Of a DNA stretch of 30,416 nucleotides, positions 30,415 through 30,416 are shown one piece after another. The number at the start of each line of letters is the position of its first letter. The first letter of the stretch is position 1. The notes under the pieces are model-generated. The model saw only the letters and a program-made list of their open reading frames with translations. It was not told the DNA's origin and did no database searches. The position numbers and the translations under genes were made by a program. Location of the stretch: the NCBI GenBank assembly GCA_030597865.1, contig JAUVQZ010000006.1, positions 1-30,416 on the forward strand, written 5' to 3'. Source of the stretch: Pseudomonadota bacterium. GTDB lineage: Bacteria > Desulfobacterota > Desulfobulbia > Desulfobulbales > SURF-16.

Positions 30415-30416
30415 CA

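Overview
The window looks like chromosomal DNA of a Gram-negative, fairly G+C-rich bacterium. Murein-tail lipoproteins, a class A penicillin-binding protein, Tat secretion genes and a multi-gene chemotaxis operon all fit that. Codon use, the CheA/CheD/HDOD gene set, a duplicated tatC and the type of intergenic palindromes suggest a Desulfobacterota (former Deltaproteobacteria) member, perhaps near the Desulfobulbales. That placement is inference; no rRNA or tRNA gene was seen to anchor it.

Layout. 1-560: tail of a probable acyl-CoA synthetase (NDP-forming), then repeat-rich DNA. 557-1067 (minus): toxin-antitoxin pair with a frameshifted toxin. 1429-1713 (plus): small coiled-coil protein of unknown role. 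2005-2813 (minus): tatC copy broken by a one-base slip in a T9 tract. 3227-5259 (minus): a 5-formyltetrahydrofolate cyclo-ligase-like protein and a D-Ala-D-Ala carboxypeptidase. 5520-6026 (plus): O6-alkylguanine-DNA alkyltransferase. 6155-13024 (minus): chemotaxis-type operon cheA-cheW-cheR-cheD-HDOD-cheB without cheY or a receptor gene. 13252-14919 and 14999-18343 (minus): a large repeat-type lipoprotein and a bifunctional murein synthase. 18670-21148 (plus): LysM lytic transglycosylase and an atypical SDR. 21201-22654 (minus): small acidic protein and dGTPase. 22917-24475 (plus): cytidine-deaminase-fold enzyme and radical SAM protein. 24528-24861: palindromic, MITE-like DNA. 24954-26951: divergent pair of an unknown 297-residue protein and a LuxR-type quorum regulator, with a lux-box-like palindrome between them. 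27188-28305 (minus): second, intact tatC with tatB. 28660-29958 (plus): purA with a strong terminator, then repeats and a partial minus-strand reading frame.

How the genes work together. Three themes recur: murein building and trimming (DacC-like enzyme, class A PBP, MltD-like transglycosylase), protein export (two tatC loci), and signal transduction (Che operon, LuxR solo). The most promising candidate for an undescribed system is the LuxR solo: a receptor with five of six canonical acyl-homoserine-lactone pocket residues (Asp replaced by Asn), no luxI in the window, its own lux-type box with a correctly spaced -10-like hexamer, and a divergent gene for a protein I cannot assign to any family. 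Two separate genes carry one-base losses in T runs, so either real decay or assembly indels should be considered.
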